A stretch of DNA of 64,000 nt, from assembly GCA_015179025.1 (NCBI GenBank), contig WHUX01000072.1:62001-126000 (forward strand), in the 5' to 3' direction. The notes beneath the pieces were generated by a model. The model was given only the letters and a program-made list of their open reading frames with translations, did not search any database and was not told the origin of the DNA. The DNA is from Terfezia claveryi (lineage: Eukaryota; Ascomycota; Pezizomycetes; Pezizales; Pezizaceae). A program made the translations under genes and the position numbers. Positions within the stretch are counted from its first letter, which is position 1. Each line of letters begins with the position of its first letter. Below, in pieces: positions 1 through 11,864 of this stretch.

Positions 1-550
1 TATGTTGGCTACGAAGCGTAATAAAATCCAAATCACCCCACCATAAACGTTACGATTGTCTGCATATAATAAACAAGAAAGAACTCTTGTAGGGGTTTGT
101 ATGGTGTTCAAAGTCAGCGAGAATTATATCAAGGATATATGATATCATATATAAGTTGAAGAGATGCATGCGAGAGGGGCACAATGTTGCTCTGCCGCCA
201 CAAACTCTCCAGCCACATCGGTGTGCCACGCTTGGCGTGGAGAAGAAGTCACAGCGAACCACCCCACCTCGCATTATTACCTAGGAAATCGAATAATAGC
301 CTCTAGAGCTACAGACAACGATAGAAGCACGGCTGGTACGATATCCTCTCTTTATAATTCCATCTCTTGTTCTCCTAAGTTGTCGAGATACCCCTCAGGT
401 CCAACCTACTTGCCCGTCTCTATCTCCTTGGAATCTCATCCTCACAACCCCTCCATCCATCTGATATTAGTCACCAACAAAGAGCAGGAAAAATAGGAGC
501 ACCTCACCAACTTTATACAAAATCCGCACCACCTTACATTAGATTTCACA
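1..550. other. 5' flank of the MTR10-like gene
   Basis: No gene is recognised here. The open frames on both strands are short and lack splice signals or recognisable protein features. The last 100 bases are pyrimidine- and A-rich and lead directly into the start codon at 551, so they probably contain the 5' untranslated region and core promoter of the karyopherin gene. Confidence 0.6.
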
Positions 551-3500
551 ATGGCCTCTCCTAACGGCATCACTGCCGAGCAAGCCTTTGCGCCCGTGCT
601 CGCTGCATTGGCAACAATGCAGAGCAGCGCCGAAGCATCACAGAAACAGCAAGCTCACGAATATCTCGAGCAATTTCAGAAATCGGTCGGTTAGCCTTAC
701 TCAGTGTCCTCTTTATTTGCTGCCTTGGAAATTTCTTGTGTTTGTGCCCGAGCTTTGCAAAAAAGTGAGGAAAGCTTCAAAGAAGCACAACTGCAATTTT
801 GGGAAAGCCGCCATATGTATTCGCTTGCTTGGGGCTGGAATAGTGGGGCTTCAAAATGCGGAGTGTTTTGGGGGATGTCCATGCCCGTGTGCGTGAGCAC
901 TGGGGCCAGTTTGATGTTTGGACGAACGGGGAACAAGGGACGTTCAGCAGGCTGACTTGAGTTCATCGAACCATTTTTCAAAATACAGCCCGAGGCTTGG
1001 AGCACGACACATAATATCTTAGGATCAGATACCGTTACATTAGGAGATAGGCTATTTGCTGCTACAACACTGAAGGGGAAGGTACGTTCTTAAACTTGTG
1101 GTCCTTCACTGGGGAGTTCCACAACGCTAACCGTCTCACTCCAGGTTACCTACGATATTCATCAACTCCCGCGGGAGTCCCTCCCAGAGCTTCGAGACTC
1201 TCTACTTAAATTACTGCTTGCCTATCAGTCGATCCCCGGGGGGCGCCCAATACGAACACAACTATGTGTTTGTTTGGCAGGTTTAGCTCTACAGATGCTG
1301 GAGTGGAAGGATGTAATACCAGTTGTGGCGGGTACATTGGGGGTCGATCTCACATTGTTAGAGTTCTTGACGGTCCTACCTGAGGAAGTTACAGAGGGTA
1401 GGAAAATTAGCTTGTCGGTAAGTATCTCTAGAAAAGATATTTTATGATTTCAGACTAAAGAGTGTGATAGGAGGACGAGCTGGATGCCCGCACCAAAGAG
1501 TTACTTGATAATAATTCCGACCATGTCTTGCAATTGCTTGTGCACTACGCTCAAATTAAACGTACCATACTCCAAACCCTAGAGAAACTTCAAAACTTAT
1601 GCTGACCTAGCAATAGCTAACGCCTCATCACAGCCTGCCTTGATATCCTGTCTAACATCATGGTTGCGCGAAATCCCGATATCGAAAGTTGCTGCTACTC
1701 CATTGATGGACGTAGCAAAGGCGGCCTTAGACTCTGAGGTTACATTTGAGGTTGGCGTTGATTGTCTTTGCACGATGTTCCGAGAGACTAGGGACGTTGA
1801 TGAATGTGCAGATGTCATCAAAGTCTTGTATCCACGGGTTATTAGCTTGCAGCCGAAGATTGAAGCTGCTGCCGCAGAAGACGTCGACGTAGATGTCTTC
1901 AAAGGATATACGAGGATATTTGCAGAAGCCGGAGAAGCTTGGGTGGTACTAATTGCTCGTCAGCCGGTTGAGTTTAGAACACTAGTGGAAGCAATTAGGG
2001 AATGCGCTGCTAGAGATAAGGGGAGAGATGTTATTCACCTTACATTCAACTTCTGGTATGAACTCAAGAATTACTTGGTTTTGGAAAAATACATTGAGGC
2101 CCGGGTTCAGCTGGCGGATATCTATTCAAGTCTGGTGGACATCATGATCAACCATCTACAGTACCCCCAGGGAGATGCCGGTCTTGAAGATTTGTTTGAG
2201 GGCGACAAGGAGGCCGAGGAGAAGTTTAGGGAGTTCCGGCACAGTATGGGGGATGTGCTAAAGGACTGTTGTGAAGTCGTGGGACCCGCTGATTGTCTTT
2301 CCAAGGCCTTTTCGAGGGTACAGAGATGGCTTCAAACATACTCGATTAATGGTACCAGGACTCCCACCGGCCAGGTTGCCGATTGGCAAGTGTTGGAGGC
2401 TCCTCTCTTCAGCATGAGGGCAATGGGCAGGATGGTTCCTGCGGATGAGAACCAGGTGTTGCCGCAAATCATGCAGGTCCTTATCCAGCTCCCTGAGCAC
2501 GAAAAGGTCAGATTTGCTGCAACTTTGGTGCTGGGAAGATATACAGAGTGGACATCCAGACATCCCGAATACCTGGAATCGCAGCTCAACTATATCACTA
2601 GCGGTTTCCAGGCCGGGTCAAAGGAGGTTAGTAAGGCTGCTGCTATGGCGCTGAAGTTTTTCTGCCAGGACTGTGGAAAATTGCTTGTCAATCACGTTAC
2701 ACAACTCCATGCGTTTTATGAGCACGTTTCTGGCAATCTCCCACTGCCTAGTTTGTACGATATCACCGATGGTGTTGCACACGTCGTTGCAGCTCAACCC
2801 CTGGATAAGATCTACGACGCTTTGAAGTTGTTCTGTCAACCAATAGTGGAGAGATTGATGGTTAAGGCAGAAACCGCCCATGATGAAGCCACCAAGTGTG
2901 AGGTTGCTGGTGAGTATACGGGTGAAGTTAGCTTCCTCTACCCTGCCCACAGGGAGCTGACCCTCTGGATTGCAGACTACGTCCACCTCTTGACTATTTT
3001 CGCGGCTGTCGTGAGGCCCAATGTTCCTCTAGGGCGCCCTAACCCCATGATTACCTACTGGAGCGAGATCTTCCCGATTCTAACAAAAATTCTGGAAACC
3101 TTCACTGACTTTTCTCCAATATGTGAGAGGATATCAAGATGCTGGAGAACGATGCTGATTTCCTACAGGACGGATATGCTACCACTCTTGCCTACCTTGG
3201 CAGAGCAGCTTGTTGTATGCTTCGAGAAGTCAGAGCAGGGGTGTTTCTTGTGGGTCAGTGGGACAGTGGTACGCGAGTTTATAGATGATGATTTGGTCGA
3301 TGAGGCTACTAAATCGGCGGTGTACAACTTCTTGGAACGCCAATGCTTGAGTATGTTTAGGATAATGAATGGCAAGCGCCCGGAGGACATTCCAGATGGT
3401 AGGTCCATATATCTAACAGATTTGGCTTCGAGTTTCTGACAATCATAAGTTATCGAGGACTTCTTCCGCCTATTGAACGATGGTATAATGTATCATCCCC

Positions 3501-4186
3501 AGCGCCTCCTCACGTCCAGCCTCCTCCAGCCTATCTTCGAAGCCGGTCTCACATCTCTTAACCTCGAAAAGTTTGAACCATTGATTGCAGTCTTGCATTT
3601 CTACCGTGACTTGCTCATGTACGGTGAGGGGTCTAATGCACCCTCCTCGGTCAGTGGCCCAGCGATGCCTTCAAACCCAGAAATCCAGGCTGCAATTAAG
3701 AGGATTGCTGTTACGGAGGGAGAGAACTTGACAAAGGCGGTCATCTCCGGATTGATGTACTCATTCCCTAGGGATTGTGTGCCGGATGCGAGCGGAGTGA
3801 TATTGGCGTTGGTCCAGCTGGTCCCGGATAGGTTTGCCTGCTGGATCAAGAACACTTTGGAGTTGTTGCCCCCAGGTAGTGTCAGTCTACAAGAGGCCCA
3901 GAAGGTGTTGAAGAGCATCGAGGAGTGAGTCTTTTCTCTAGTACCTTGAGGATATGTGACGAATGCTGACTGAGATGGGTTAAAGCGCAATTGCGCAGCA
4001 GGATTGGAAGAAAATCCGGTACACGTTACAGGACTTTACGACCTTTTACAGGCGCAAGAATGTGAGCTTCCCGCCCGCCTGCCATTATACAGTACTTATT
4101 ATATTAACATCATATAGGTGACCCCTCGGAATGCCGGTGTCACTGGTATCGACTCTCCTACTTTAAGATTCAAGTTCTCTGCCTAG
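551..4186 (+). CDS. MTR10: Mtr10/transportin-SR (TNPO3)-like nuclear import receptor
   Basis: Importin-beta-superfamily receptor. Family members carry SR-type and mRNA-binding proteins into the nucleus and take part in tRNA traffic. The model has eight exons: 551-685, 989-1081, 1145-1417, 1471-1561, 1617-3398, 3450-3924, 3986-4061 and 4118-4186, giving 997 residues, close to the usual 930-1000. The N-terminal region contains FQKSPEAWSTTHNIL, then DIHQLPRESLPELRDSLLKL and a segment ending EFLTVLPEEV, which match the TNPO3/Mtr10 N-terminal HEAT repeats I know. The C-terminus is SPTLRFKFSA. Intron 1 is unusually long (303 nt) with a non-consensus donor (GTCGGT). The acceptor before exon 5 could also lie 6 nt upstream, at 1611, in the same frame. 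The start at 551 gives the family-like N-terminal helix and has an A-rich context. The family is confident; individual splice sites are inferred. Confidence 0.93.
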
Positions 4187-5967
4187 ATGTAGTTGTCGAG
4201 CTGGCACGGGCGGAAGGGGCCAGTTGATGTGGATGCTGTTCAGACATAATGGGGGTCATTTCTTTCCTTTCTCCCTTTCGGAATTTATACATGTTGCTTT
4301 ACATTTTCTTTTGCTCTTTTAGCACCTTTTCTCTTTTCGCCCCCTTGTGTGTGTGGATGTGATTATGGCTTGGGCTCGAATTCGAGTGGAAAATAGGAAT
4401 AGGAATGGTGGTAATGAGAAATGAAATGATCGATGATCGATGAGATGATACTTACGTGGGCTTCTACGAGCTTTCGAGGAGCTGTAGATGAGATAAGGTG
4501 TGATGTGATGTTGGTTTCTTTTGTGAGTGGGGGTGATGCATCGAAGAATGCTTGTGGAGACCGTGGGATGGAGACATGGGGTAAGTGCTTAGATACTCCG
4601 AGATGATTTAGATATATAATGATGATAATGGGAACTTTGAGAAACTGATTTCTACTTGCTCGTGGGCGCGCGTTTGTAGCGCAAAATACTACCTCTACAG
4701 GCAGATGGTTTATGGTGATGTTACTCTTAAGCAGATGACCCTAGTCTACGCTTGTTATTTGAAGCACGTGATTTATTAGTTTGCATCTATATGTTCTGGT
4801 CCGTTGCGGAATTCAGTCCGTTTTGGATTGCAGGGCCGTTCTGGAATGGCATAATGTGCACTCTGGGCAATGTATGAACGCAAATTGAGTCTTTTATATT
4901 TTACACATAACAAAAGCTCAAACCTCACTGCGAATTATTCCATGATACCACTCGTTAATAGTACTATACGTCTTGTTCTTTCCTACATGCAGCAAAGTCT
5001 CATGAACATGTGCGATAACATCAAATACATCATGCTCCAAAACCACTGGTTTCCCATCATGACTTTTGCTAATGCCTTCCATCGCAGCTAGATTGCTTCT
5101 ATCTACTATCGCTCATTATATACAGTTCTCCTTCCTCAGTCCTTCTTTCCACTTTCGGTAGTGCTCACCCCACACTGGTAGATCACCTGCTAGGGGCCCT
5201 TCAAGTTAGGCAGTTCTTTTTAGTCACCATGTTACTTGAATTGGATTTTTTAGGGAATTACTTCAAAGGCCAACCGAGATCTACTACTTATTGTATGCAA
5301 ATACTCTTCAAAATGCTTCAATTGCACGAGTGGAACCTAGGGGGTGAAACTGAGCCAATTCATACCGCCATTATTTCTGCAGCTGACATTATAGTAAGAG
5401 CGAGAATGTCATGGTATGCTGGTAATGTCGCAGTGCGCAGAGTATGTTGCATAGACCGGTCCATTCCGGAATGGACTGGATTCCGCAACGGACCAGAACA
5501 TATGTGTGTGTTTGTGTGTTTGTATGTGTGTATTGTAATGTATATATGTTATGTATGTAGGGATGAATGAATGAATTGAAACCTTCCCCTCCCCCCAAGA
5601 GCAAGTACAAAAAAACCCCACCATCTAAACACAAAAAAAAATCTAACCACATACACAAAAAAAACGGTTTCGATTCTTTATATGTAGGTGCAGGATAGCA
5701 CCGCACGATACGATAGGATACGATAGGTTAGGATAGGATAGGATAGGAGTGGATAGGAGTGTAAAAGCTTAAAAGCCCGTATACACACACACACAGAGTA
5801 CACACACACATGTGTAGATTTCGAACTGAAAAAAAAAGAAAAACACTAAAAGAAACAATAGCAACAGCAACAGAAACGGCAACAGCCTACAACCACAAAT
5901 ACGAAAAATAAGATAGAAAAAAAAAAACTCTCTCCTATCCAGTCCTATCAACCATACTACACATTCT
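4187..5967. other. Intergenic region with a TA-flanked element and simple repeats
   Basis: This lies between the 3' ends of the karyopherin and the convergent RBM25-like gene. It holds an inverted-repeat element (listed separately, 4792-5500), a GGATA-type simple repeat near 5705-5765, CA/TG dinucleotide tracts near 5500-5545 and 5785-5815, and several A-runs. I see no gene. Confidence 0.7.
4792..5500. mobile_element. TA-flanked terminal-inverted-repeat element (MITE-like), 709 bp
   Basis: The left end starts TGTTCTGGTCCGTTGCGGAA and the right end, read in reverse complement, starts with the same 20 bases. The 28-base terminal inverted repeats (4792-4819 and 5473-5500) differ at one position. 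Each end abuts a TA dinucleotide (4790-4791 and 5501-5502), as expected for a Tc1/mariner-type target duplication. A second, weaker inverted stretch containing GGAATGG lies just inside both ends. No long open frame is present, so the element looks non-autonomous. The superfamily is inferred from the TA flanks only. Confidence 0.75.
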
Positions 5968-8536
5968 CTAAGATAACCCTCTCTTCTCCGTTTCGGAGTA
6001 AAAAATCAACATCCTCCACACCTTCTTCACCATGACCTCCGCATCCTCATCGAGAGCCTACCATGCAGAACGATAGAGGTTAGCACCACCACCCAGCAAA
6101 TCAATCCAACCAAGGGCACTGGATGCACTCACCATCTCCAACTCCCCGACCAACTCCTCCGCGCCCCCTCTCTTCCTAACATGCCCCAGCACAAACCCCA
6201 CCACCTCCTGCTCCTGTACACCAAGATACTCCACAATCTTCTTCTCCACAAACGGCTGCAGCTTCTCCTTGACCATACTCTCATCAACAAACTCCCACGC
6301 CACAGGCCACTCAAACAGGCCCTTTTTATCACTCGGAATCTCCTGCGCCAACTGCCTCGCCAGCTGCTCCCTCGCCTCCTCATCCACCACTCCCGCGTCC
6401 GCGGCTGGGTCATACTGGATTGGCACAAGGACCCTCTTAGTTTTATTCGCATCCTCCTCCTCATCCTCCAGCAGGCCCTCCACCTCCGCCGCTGTCTTCC
6501 TCAGCCCCCTCCTCCCCGTCGGCGCCGCCTCCGCCTGAGCCTTCTTCGCCGCGGCAGCTGCCGCGCCAAGGGATAACTTGAACTTCTGCATTGGCTGCTC
6601 CCGCTCCCTCCGGATGGTATCCATCTCCTCAGCCTGCCTTTCCAAGAACCTATCTGCCGCCGACTCCGCCTGAGCCTTCTTCTCTCTTTCCATCTGCTGC
6701 ATTTCTGCGACCTTATCTCTCTCGTCGAGATCAACCTCGCGCTGCCTAAACGCCGTGCGGTTCCGAATCCACAGACTCCGGTCGACGTAGTAGTCCTCTA
6801 TTTTCTTGGCTGCTTCGACGTCGTCGTCCCACTCGGCTAGTCGCTTCGCCATAGCTTCCTTCTCCTTTTGCGCACGGACCTCGTCTTCCCTGTCGCGCAT
6901 TGTCTCGCGCTCGAGTGCAGATGTTCGGGATCGCTCACGGTTCAGCCACCGGCGCTCGTGGTCTAGGAAGGAGGATTCCTGTTCCCGGGCTTTCTTCTCT
7001 TTTCTTCTTCGCTCGAGCTCGTCGTCGTCAGCATCGGATTCCTCCTCCTCTTTAGTCCAGTACCCGCCACTACTCGTTCCATTCACAAACGTCACTCCCT
7101 TCTGATAATCCCTCGGAATCTGCGCCGTCATTCTACTCGGGGCAGTCGGTGCTGACGCCGGCGCTCCTTCTCTTAGCCTCGATGGTCCAATGGGGATGCT
7201 GTTTGAGCCTCCTGATGGCCCTGTAGGCGCAGATATCGGTGGGGATGCAAGCCTATTAACCCTCGCCGCCCCTCCCGCGCCACCAGCCATCCTCTCCCTC
7301 TCCATCTTCTCCACCTCCTCTTCCCGCTTTAACCGCTCCATATCTCTCCGGTTACTCCGCTCTCTAAACGCCGCAATCTCCTTGGCAACCATTTCTCGCA
7401 TGTCGGCGGGGATGTCGCTGAGCTCGTCGTCGGTGGATAATGGGATTGTGACGATTTCTGGTTGGGGTTCATCCTTCTTTTGCGAGGTGCCATTGGTGAT
7501 GCCGTCGATATCGAGAGCAGAAGTGGAGTTTGCGTCGCTGGATGAGATGGCAGGTATGTGTTTGGAGGGGTCAGCGTACTCGGAGAGGATGGCTTGGAGC
7601 TCTCTGCGGGCTTTGGAGATGGCATGGGATTTTATGGAGTCATCGGTTTCGATGGTTTCGTAGTATTTGTGAATGTATTCGGAGGCTTTCTCGTCGGGGA
7701 CGGCCTGGAGAGGGGATGTTATGTTAGTTGAAAGTTCTGCATCTATATTGTTTTTTTGGGGGAGGGGGGTTTGCGTACTAGAAGTTTTACTGGCATCTTT
7801 CGCTCATCAACAGCTGGTATCTCTAGATCTCTAAGTACGTCAATGGCACACTCTAGTCCCATAATATCCTCATACTCTGCAAATCCAAACTTGCATGACC
7901 GCCCTTCTTCATCTGTAGCCCTGACCCACCGCCGTAACCTGGCTACCGCCTTCAACATTCTCTCCAACCATTCGTCGCCCAGATCCCTCGGGATCCCCCC
8001 CACAAAAATCGTCTTCAGTGCCTCCTCCTGCGTCGGCGGCGCCAGACTCTCCTCGATCTGTCCGCGAACAAAACTAATCGGCATACTTCCCTTCCCCGAG
8101 TCTGTCCCTTTCCCGCCCCCTCCTCCCCCGCTGCCGCGACTATCGAGACTGATACTCCCGCTGCGATTGTTTGATGTCCCGAGGCGAATGATGGGGGCGT
8201 TGAAGTTGATGTTGGGGAGGTTTGCGGGGGGCACGAAGCCGGGCATGCCGGGGCGAGTGGGGAGGTTGGACTGTGAGAGCCCAGGAACGCCAGGGGGCCC
8301 CATGCCAGGGACTCCGGGAGGAGTAGGCATGCCTGGAGGTGGGGGGATACCAGGGGCGCCGACGCCGGGGGGGAGGCCAGGGGGGAAGCCGAAGTTGTTT
8401 GAGAGTATGCCGGGGGGCATTGGCGATCGGAAGGGCTCTGAGGGGGGAAATGTTAGTTTGGAAGGTTGTCGAGGGGAGGGGAGGGGAGGGGGAGAAGGAG
8501 AGAAGAGGTGGTGTACTCACGGCCGTAGGGATACAT
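5968..8536 (-). CDS. RBM25/Snu71-like U1 snRNP-associated splicing factor (RRM + PWI)
   Basis: Predicted pre-mRNA splicing factor of 778 residues. Exons in transcript order: 8521-8536, 7779-8437, 6133-7704 and 5968-6057. The protein starts MYPYGQPFRSPMPPG and continues with a Pro/Gly-rich low-complexity region. An RRM lies near residues 130-225, with RNP2-like IFVGGIP and RNP1-like CKFGFAEYED. A long Arg/Glu/Lys-rich charged region follows, and a C-terminal PWI domain near 690-778 includes GLFEWPVAWEFVD and ends KKVWRMLIFYSETEKRGLS. The RRM-charged region-PWI order is that of RBM25, which binds the U1 snRNP and influences splice choice; yeast Snu71 is the divergent counterpart. The first coding exon is only 16 nt. 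The gene is divergent from bS21m, with 382 bp between the start codons. GC content and C-ending codons are high. Confidence 0.9.
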
Positions 8537-8918
8537 TGCGAGTGAGTGTGTTGGAGCTGTATGGTTCTTGGTAGTGGTGATAATGCCTCCGGAATCACTA
8601 AAACTTTGGTCCAGAAGGCGACAGAGAGACCGAAGCTGTATTCCAAAACTCCCACTTGCGTCCTGCTGCCGAGTGCTCGTCTGCCGTGTTGTTTTGCAGG
8701 CTCTCGAATGCTCGTCTGGCGGAGATGTTCAGGCCGGGTCGGGTTTTTCTTGTTGATCCGTCGTCGTTGCACGCGGCGTCCAACCCAGCGCGTTAGGGTT
8801 GAGCGGCGGCTTAGTCAGACGCGCTAAGAAAGAGCTGCACCTGAAACAACCCCGCGAAACAATTGCGCGCTCGATATCGGTCACGCAATTGAGCGACAGC
8901 CCAGCCAGCCAGCCAGCC
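8537..8918. promoter_or_regulatory. Divergent promoter between RBM25-like and bS21m genes
   Basis: This 382 bp gap separates two divergent start codons, so it should contain both promoters and both 5' untranslated regions. It contains a short CAGC-type repeat (8900-8916) just before the bS21m start. No other motif is assigned. Confidence 0.5.
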
Positions 8919-9694
8919 ATGAAAGCGCGCATACTTCTGACCGTCACCGCTGCCCGGCCGCACTGTGCCGCCGCTGCTCCGCTCCTCTCTATGTCCCTCC
9001 CCCACCGCCGCTTCCAATCCAGCAAGCCCAAGTCTCAACTCAACCCCTCCCTCTCCCCCTCCTCTTCCCCCTCCTCGCCCTCCTCCTCCCCCTCCTCCTC
9101 CTCCCAGAACGACCCCCCAAACAAACAGCCCAAAGCTAATTCTGCCACCCTCAACTCCCTCCTCGGCGGCCTTCTCACCGACTCCCCCCCACCAACAACA
9201 ACAACAACAACAACAACTATAACAACTACAGCAGCAACAACAGCAACAACAGCAGCATCAGCAACCCCCTTCTTAGCAGCTACTCCCTGCCCGCTTCACT
9301 CTCCTCCCGCAGCCGCCACTCCCCCAGCCTACCCACCAGCTCTCCGCACTCCCTCCTATCCAACCTCGGACTCACCAGCACCGGCACCTCGTTCTTTGAC
9401 CAAACCCTCAGCCAGCCACCCATAACTGATGAGACGGCAGGCCGCATACCCCGGATGGGGCCTACTGCGGGGCGGTCGGTGCTGGTGCAGGGGGATGTCA
9501 CGGTGGCGTTTACAAGGCTGAGGAGCCTGGTGCAGGCGAACAGGGTCCGGTCGGATATGATGAAGCAGCGGTTCCACGAGAGGCCGGGGCTGAAGAAGAA
9601 GAGGCTGAAGCGGGAGAGGCATAGGAGGAGGTTCAAGGAGGCGTTCAAGAGGATGGTGGGGGTGGTGCTGGACATGAAGAACCGCGGGATGTAG
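8919..9694 (+). CDS. MRP21: Mitochondrial small-subunit ribosomal protein bS21m (Mrp21-like), frameshifted
   Basis: The C-terminal part (from about 9455) is a bS21-family protein. It reads SVLVQGDVTVAFTRLRSL, then a segment containing RSDMMKQRFHERPGLKKKR, then a basic RRRFKEAFKRMVG tail, matching fungal Mrp21 proteins of the mitochondrial small subunit. The N-terminus from the ATG at 8919 (MKARILLTVTAARPH...RRFQSSK) is Arg- and Ala-rich without acidic residues and looks like a mitochondrial presequence. The two parts are in different frames. One extra C in the C-run at 9184-9190 joins them into a 258-residue protein, with an Asn-rich tract (9194-9260) and a linker ending DETAGRIPRMGPTAGRS. 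A real null allele or an unseen intron cannot be excluded, but no good donor exists nearby. Confidence 0.85.
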
Positions 9695-10237
9695 ATGCGC
9701 GAGTGCGCGGGCAACAGGGACGGCGTTTGCAATCTGTTTTGGCAATGGCAAGGGCAAAAGAGGGGATCTGGTCCTATAGCTATGCCTTGATATTGTTGTA
9801 TTGTGTACAATTCATTCTTAGAGTTGAACAGTGCGTTCGTCGTATCTTTTCTTTCTTTCTCTTCTTCTTTGTATATATATATATATACTTCTTGCAGCTC
9901 AGCAGAGACCAATATCATCCTCCTACACACCCCGTCTATCCAGCCCCGTCATCACATCTCCCCGTCATCACACCACTCCGTCATTCCGTCAATTTCCACC
10001 CCTCGTCATTACCCCCCGTCATCTTGGCACCCATCGGAACACCACCCAAGATGGCGCAGTCACTGGCACACCCGCCTCCGGCGACGTTGGGTTATTTACA
10101 ACTATATTTCCAGGCTTTCGGCTTCACGATACCCACTGCTTGCCGCCATCATTTCCAGTATCCTACAGCCAATTGTGCAATATAATACGCCATCCCTTCT
10201 TCGCTAGTATATATATACCCTCTCCAACTAGCCAGCC
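9695..10237. other. Intergenic, C/T-rich with TA repeat
   Basis: This is the 3' flank of bS21m and the upstream region of the methyltransferase gene. It contains TA dinucleotide tracts (near 9873-9888 and 10208-10217) and C/T-rich sequence. No gene is seen; open frames here are low-complexity. Confidence 0.6.
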
Positions 10238-11358
10238 ATGGCAGCCTTCGCGTACGCCCCTCCCCTTCTTCCTCCCTCCCCACACCACCAACAAAACCAC
10301 TAACTCCACCATCCCTCCACCCCCATACACACCGCCCCAGCAAACCCACCTACACATCCACCGCCTACGCCGCCTTCCGCCCGACCTACCCTCCCTCCCT
10401 CTACATCCGCCTGCACCTATACCACTCTCCCACCCCGAGCACCACCCACCTTGACCTTGGCACCGGCCCTGGGACCATCCTCCGTGCACTCTCCCCCCCT
10501 TTCAAAGAGACCCATGCAGTGGACTCCTCCCCGACCATGCTCGCCCTCGCACAGAGCCTCCTCCCCCCACGGCTCAAAAATACCACTACCTTCCACCTCT
10601 CTCGCGCCGAGGATCTCTCATTCCTGCCCCCGTCCTCCATGTCACTCATCACCGCGGCACAATCCGCTCACTGGTTCCGTACGCCCGAAATCTGGGATTC
10701 CCTGTCCCGGGTGTGCCTCCGCCCAGGGGGCACCGTCGCATTCTGGGGGTACAAAGACCCGATTCTCCCTTCGTGTCCCCGCGCATCGCTCATCTTGAAC
10801 AAATACGCATACGGGACTGGCTTCAACCACTGGGGTGCATATTGGGCCCAACCCGGGCGCTGCAGGGTGCAGGAGCGGCTGAGGGCCCTACGCCCACCAA
10901 ACGACGGCCGCTGGGAGGACGTACAACGGTGGGAATACGAGCCGTCGTTCACACCCGCCGCGGCGGCCCGAACGGGGATTACCTGGCCTGAACGCGTGCT
11001 CCCCGAGACGAGGCAGGAGGCTGAGGAATACGGCCAGGAGGGGATCTTTGGGGAGTTGGTGCACAAAGGTGAGGGCATGCTGAAAAAGTCTATGAAGGTT
11101 CGCGAGTTGGAGGAGTATGTGAGGACGTGGTCGGCGGTGCATAACTGGTGCGAGAAGCACCCAGATAGGATTAAGCTCAAGGAAGGGGGGGTGGGGGATA
11201 GTGTGGATGAGTGTTTTGCGGAGATGAGGCACGCGGAGGGGTGGGCCGGTAGGGGCGGGAAGATGGGGTTGAAGAAGGTGGAGGGGTGGAGGGAGGTGGA
11301 GGTGGATGTGGAGTGGGGGCATGGAATGCTGTTTTGTAAGAGGACGGAGAAAGAGTGA
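10238..11358 (+). CDS. TMT1: Trans-aconitate 3-methyltransferase-like class I SAM methyltransferase
   Basis: Predicted cytosolic S-adenosylmethionine-dependent methyltransferase of 343 residues. Family members methylate trans-aconitate and related acids. Exons are 10238-10251 and 10341-11358. The start MAAFAKPTYSTAYAAFRPTYP matches the conserved FA-K-TY..YA.FRP.YP opening of fungal Tmt1-like proteins. It is followed by SAM motif I (HLDLGTGPG, near residues 41-49), the acidic motif II region ending AVDSSPTML, and ITAAQSAHWF, a family-typical segment. The first coding exon has only 14 nt; without it the family N-terminus is lost. GC-rich, like its neighbours. Exact substrate specificity is not shown by the sequence; a related crotonobetainyl-CoA/juglone-type methyltransferase is possible. 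Confidence 0.87.
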
Positions 11359-11864
11359 GGAAGCATGTGAGTGTCTGAGTAGTAGCTGTCTGTCATTTGC
11401 TGGCTGCTGGATCAATGAATGATCTCCACTCTAGATAAATATGCACCTGTGTTTGTTATCAAATTGCTAATAAAGTAAGGAATAACCAGGTTAGGTGTTA
11501 CCCTGACGTTCTGCCCCAACTCAAGCTCAAGTGACAGAAGTATCAAGAATAGGAATAACCCCACGATAAATCATCTATTTAACGCATATAGCTTTATCAA
11601 TGAGAAAAACGAAACGCTGCATTTACAGTCTCCAAGCAGGAGCAACAAATCCCACAACTGGTCTGCCAGCATACCAAGTGAGCTTTCTCGATCGACTACT
11701 CAAAAAACCCACTCAAGACTCACTTTTTCCCCGAGGAACACCCAGAAGAGCTCAGCAACCAAACACAACAAAATTAAAACCGAACCAGGAGAAAAAAAAA
11801 AAAAAGAAAAAAGAAAAGAAAAAGGGTATCAACCGCTCAGTTCAAAGTGACAATTTGAACAACT
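11359..11864. other. Convergent 3' intergenic region
   Basis: This lies between the 3' ends of the methyltransferase and Rot1 genes. An A-rich run occurs near 11791-11826. No gene is recognised. Confidence 0.6.

Noticed and set aside
6129..8574. Long open frames opposite or out of frame with the RBM25-like gene
   Set aside because: They are shadow frames created by GC-rich codons. The RRM and PWI domains fix the true frame and strand.
8939..9425. Splicing as the explanation of the bS21m frame change
   Set aside because: The GT sites between the presequence and the Asn tract lie in poor donor contexts (GTGCCG, GTCCCT, GTCTCA), and any of them would remove conserved-looking linker or presequence. 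A single-base indel is simpler, though splicing is not excluded.
11791..11826. A-rich tract as a possible poly(A) retrocopy
   Set aside because: It lies in the 3' flank between convergent genes and no intronless gene copy precedes it.
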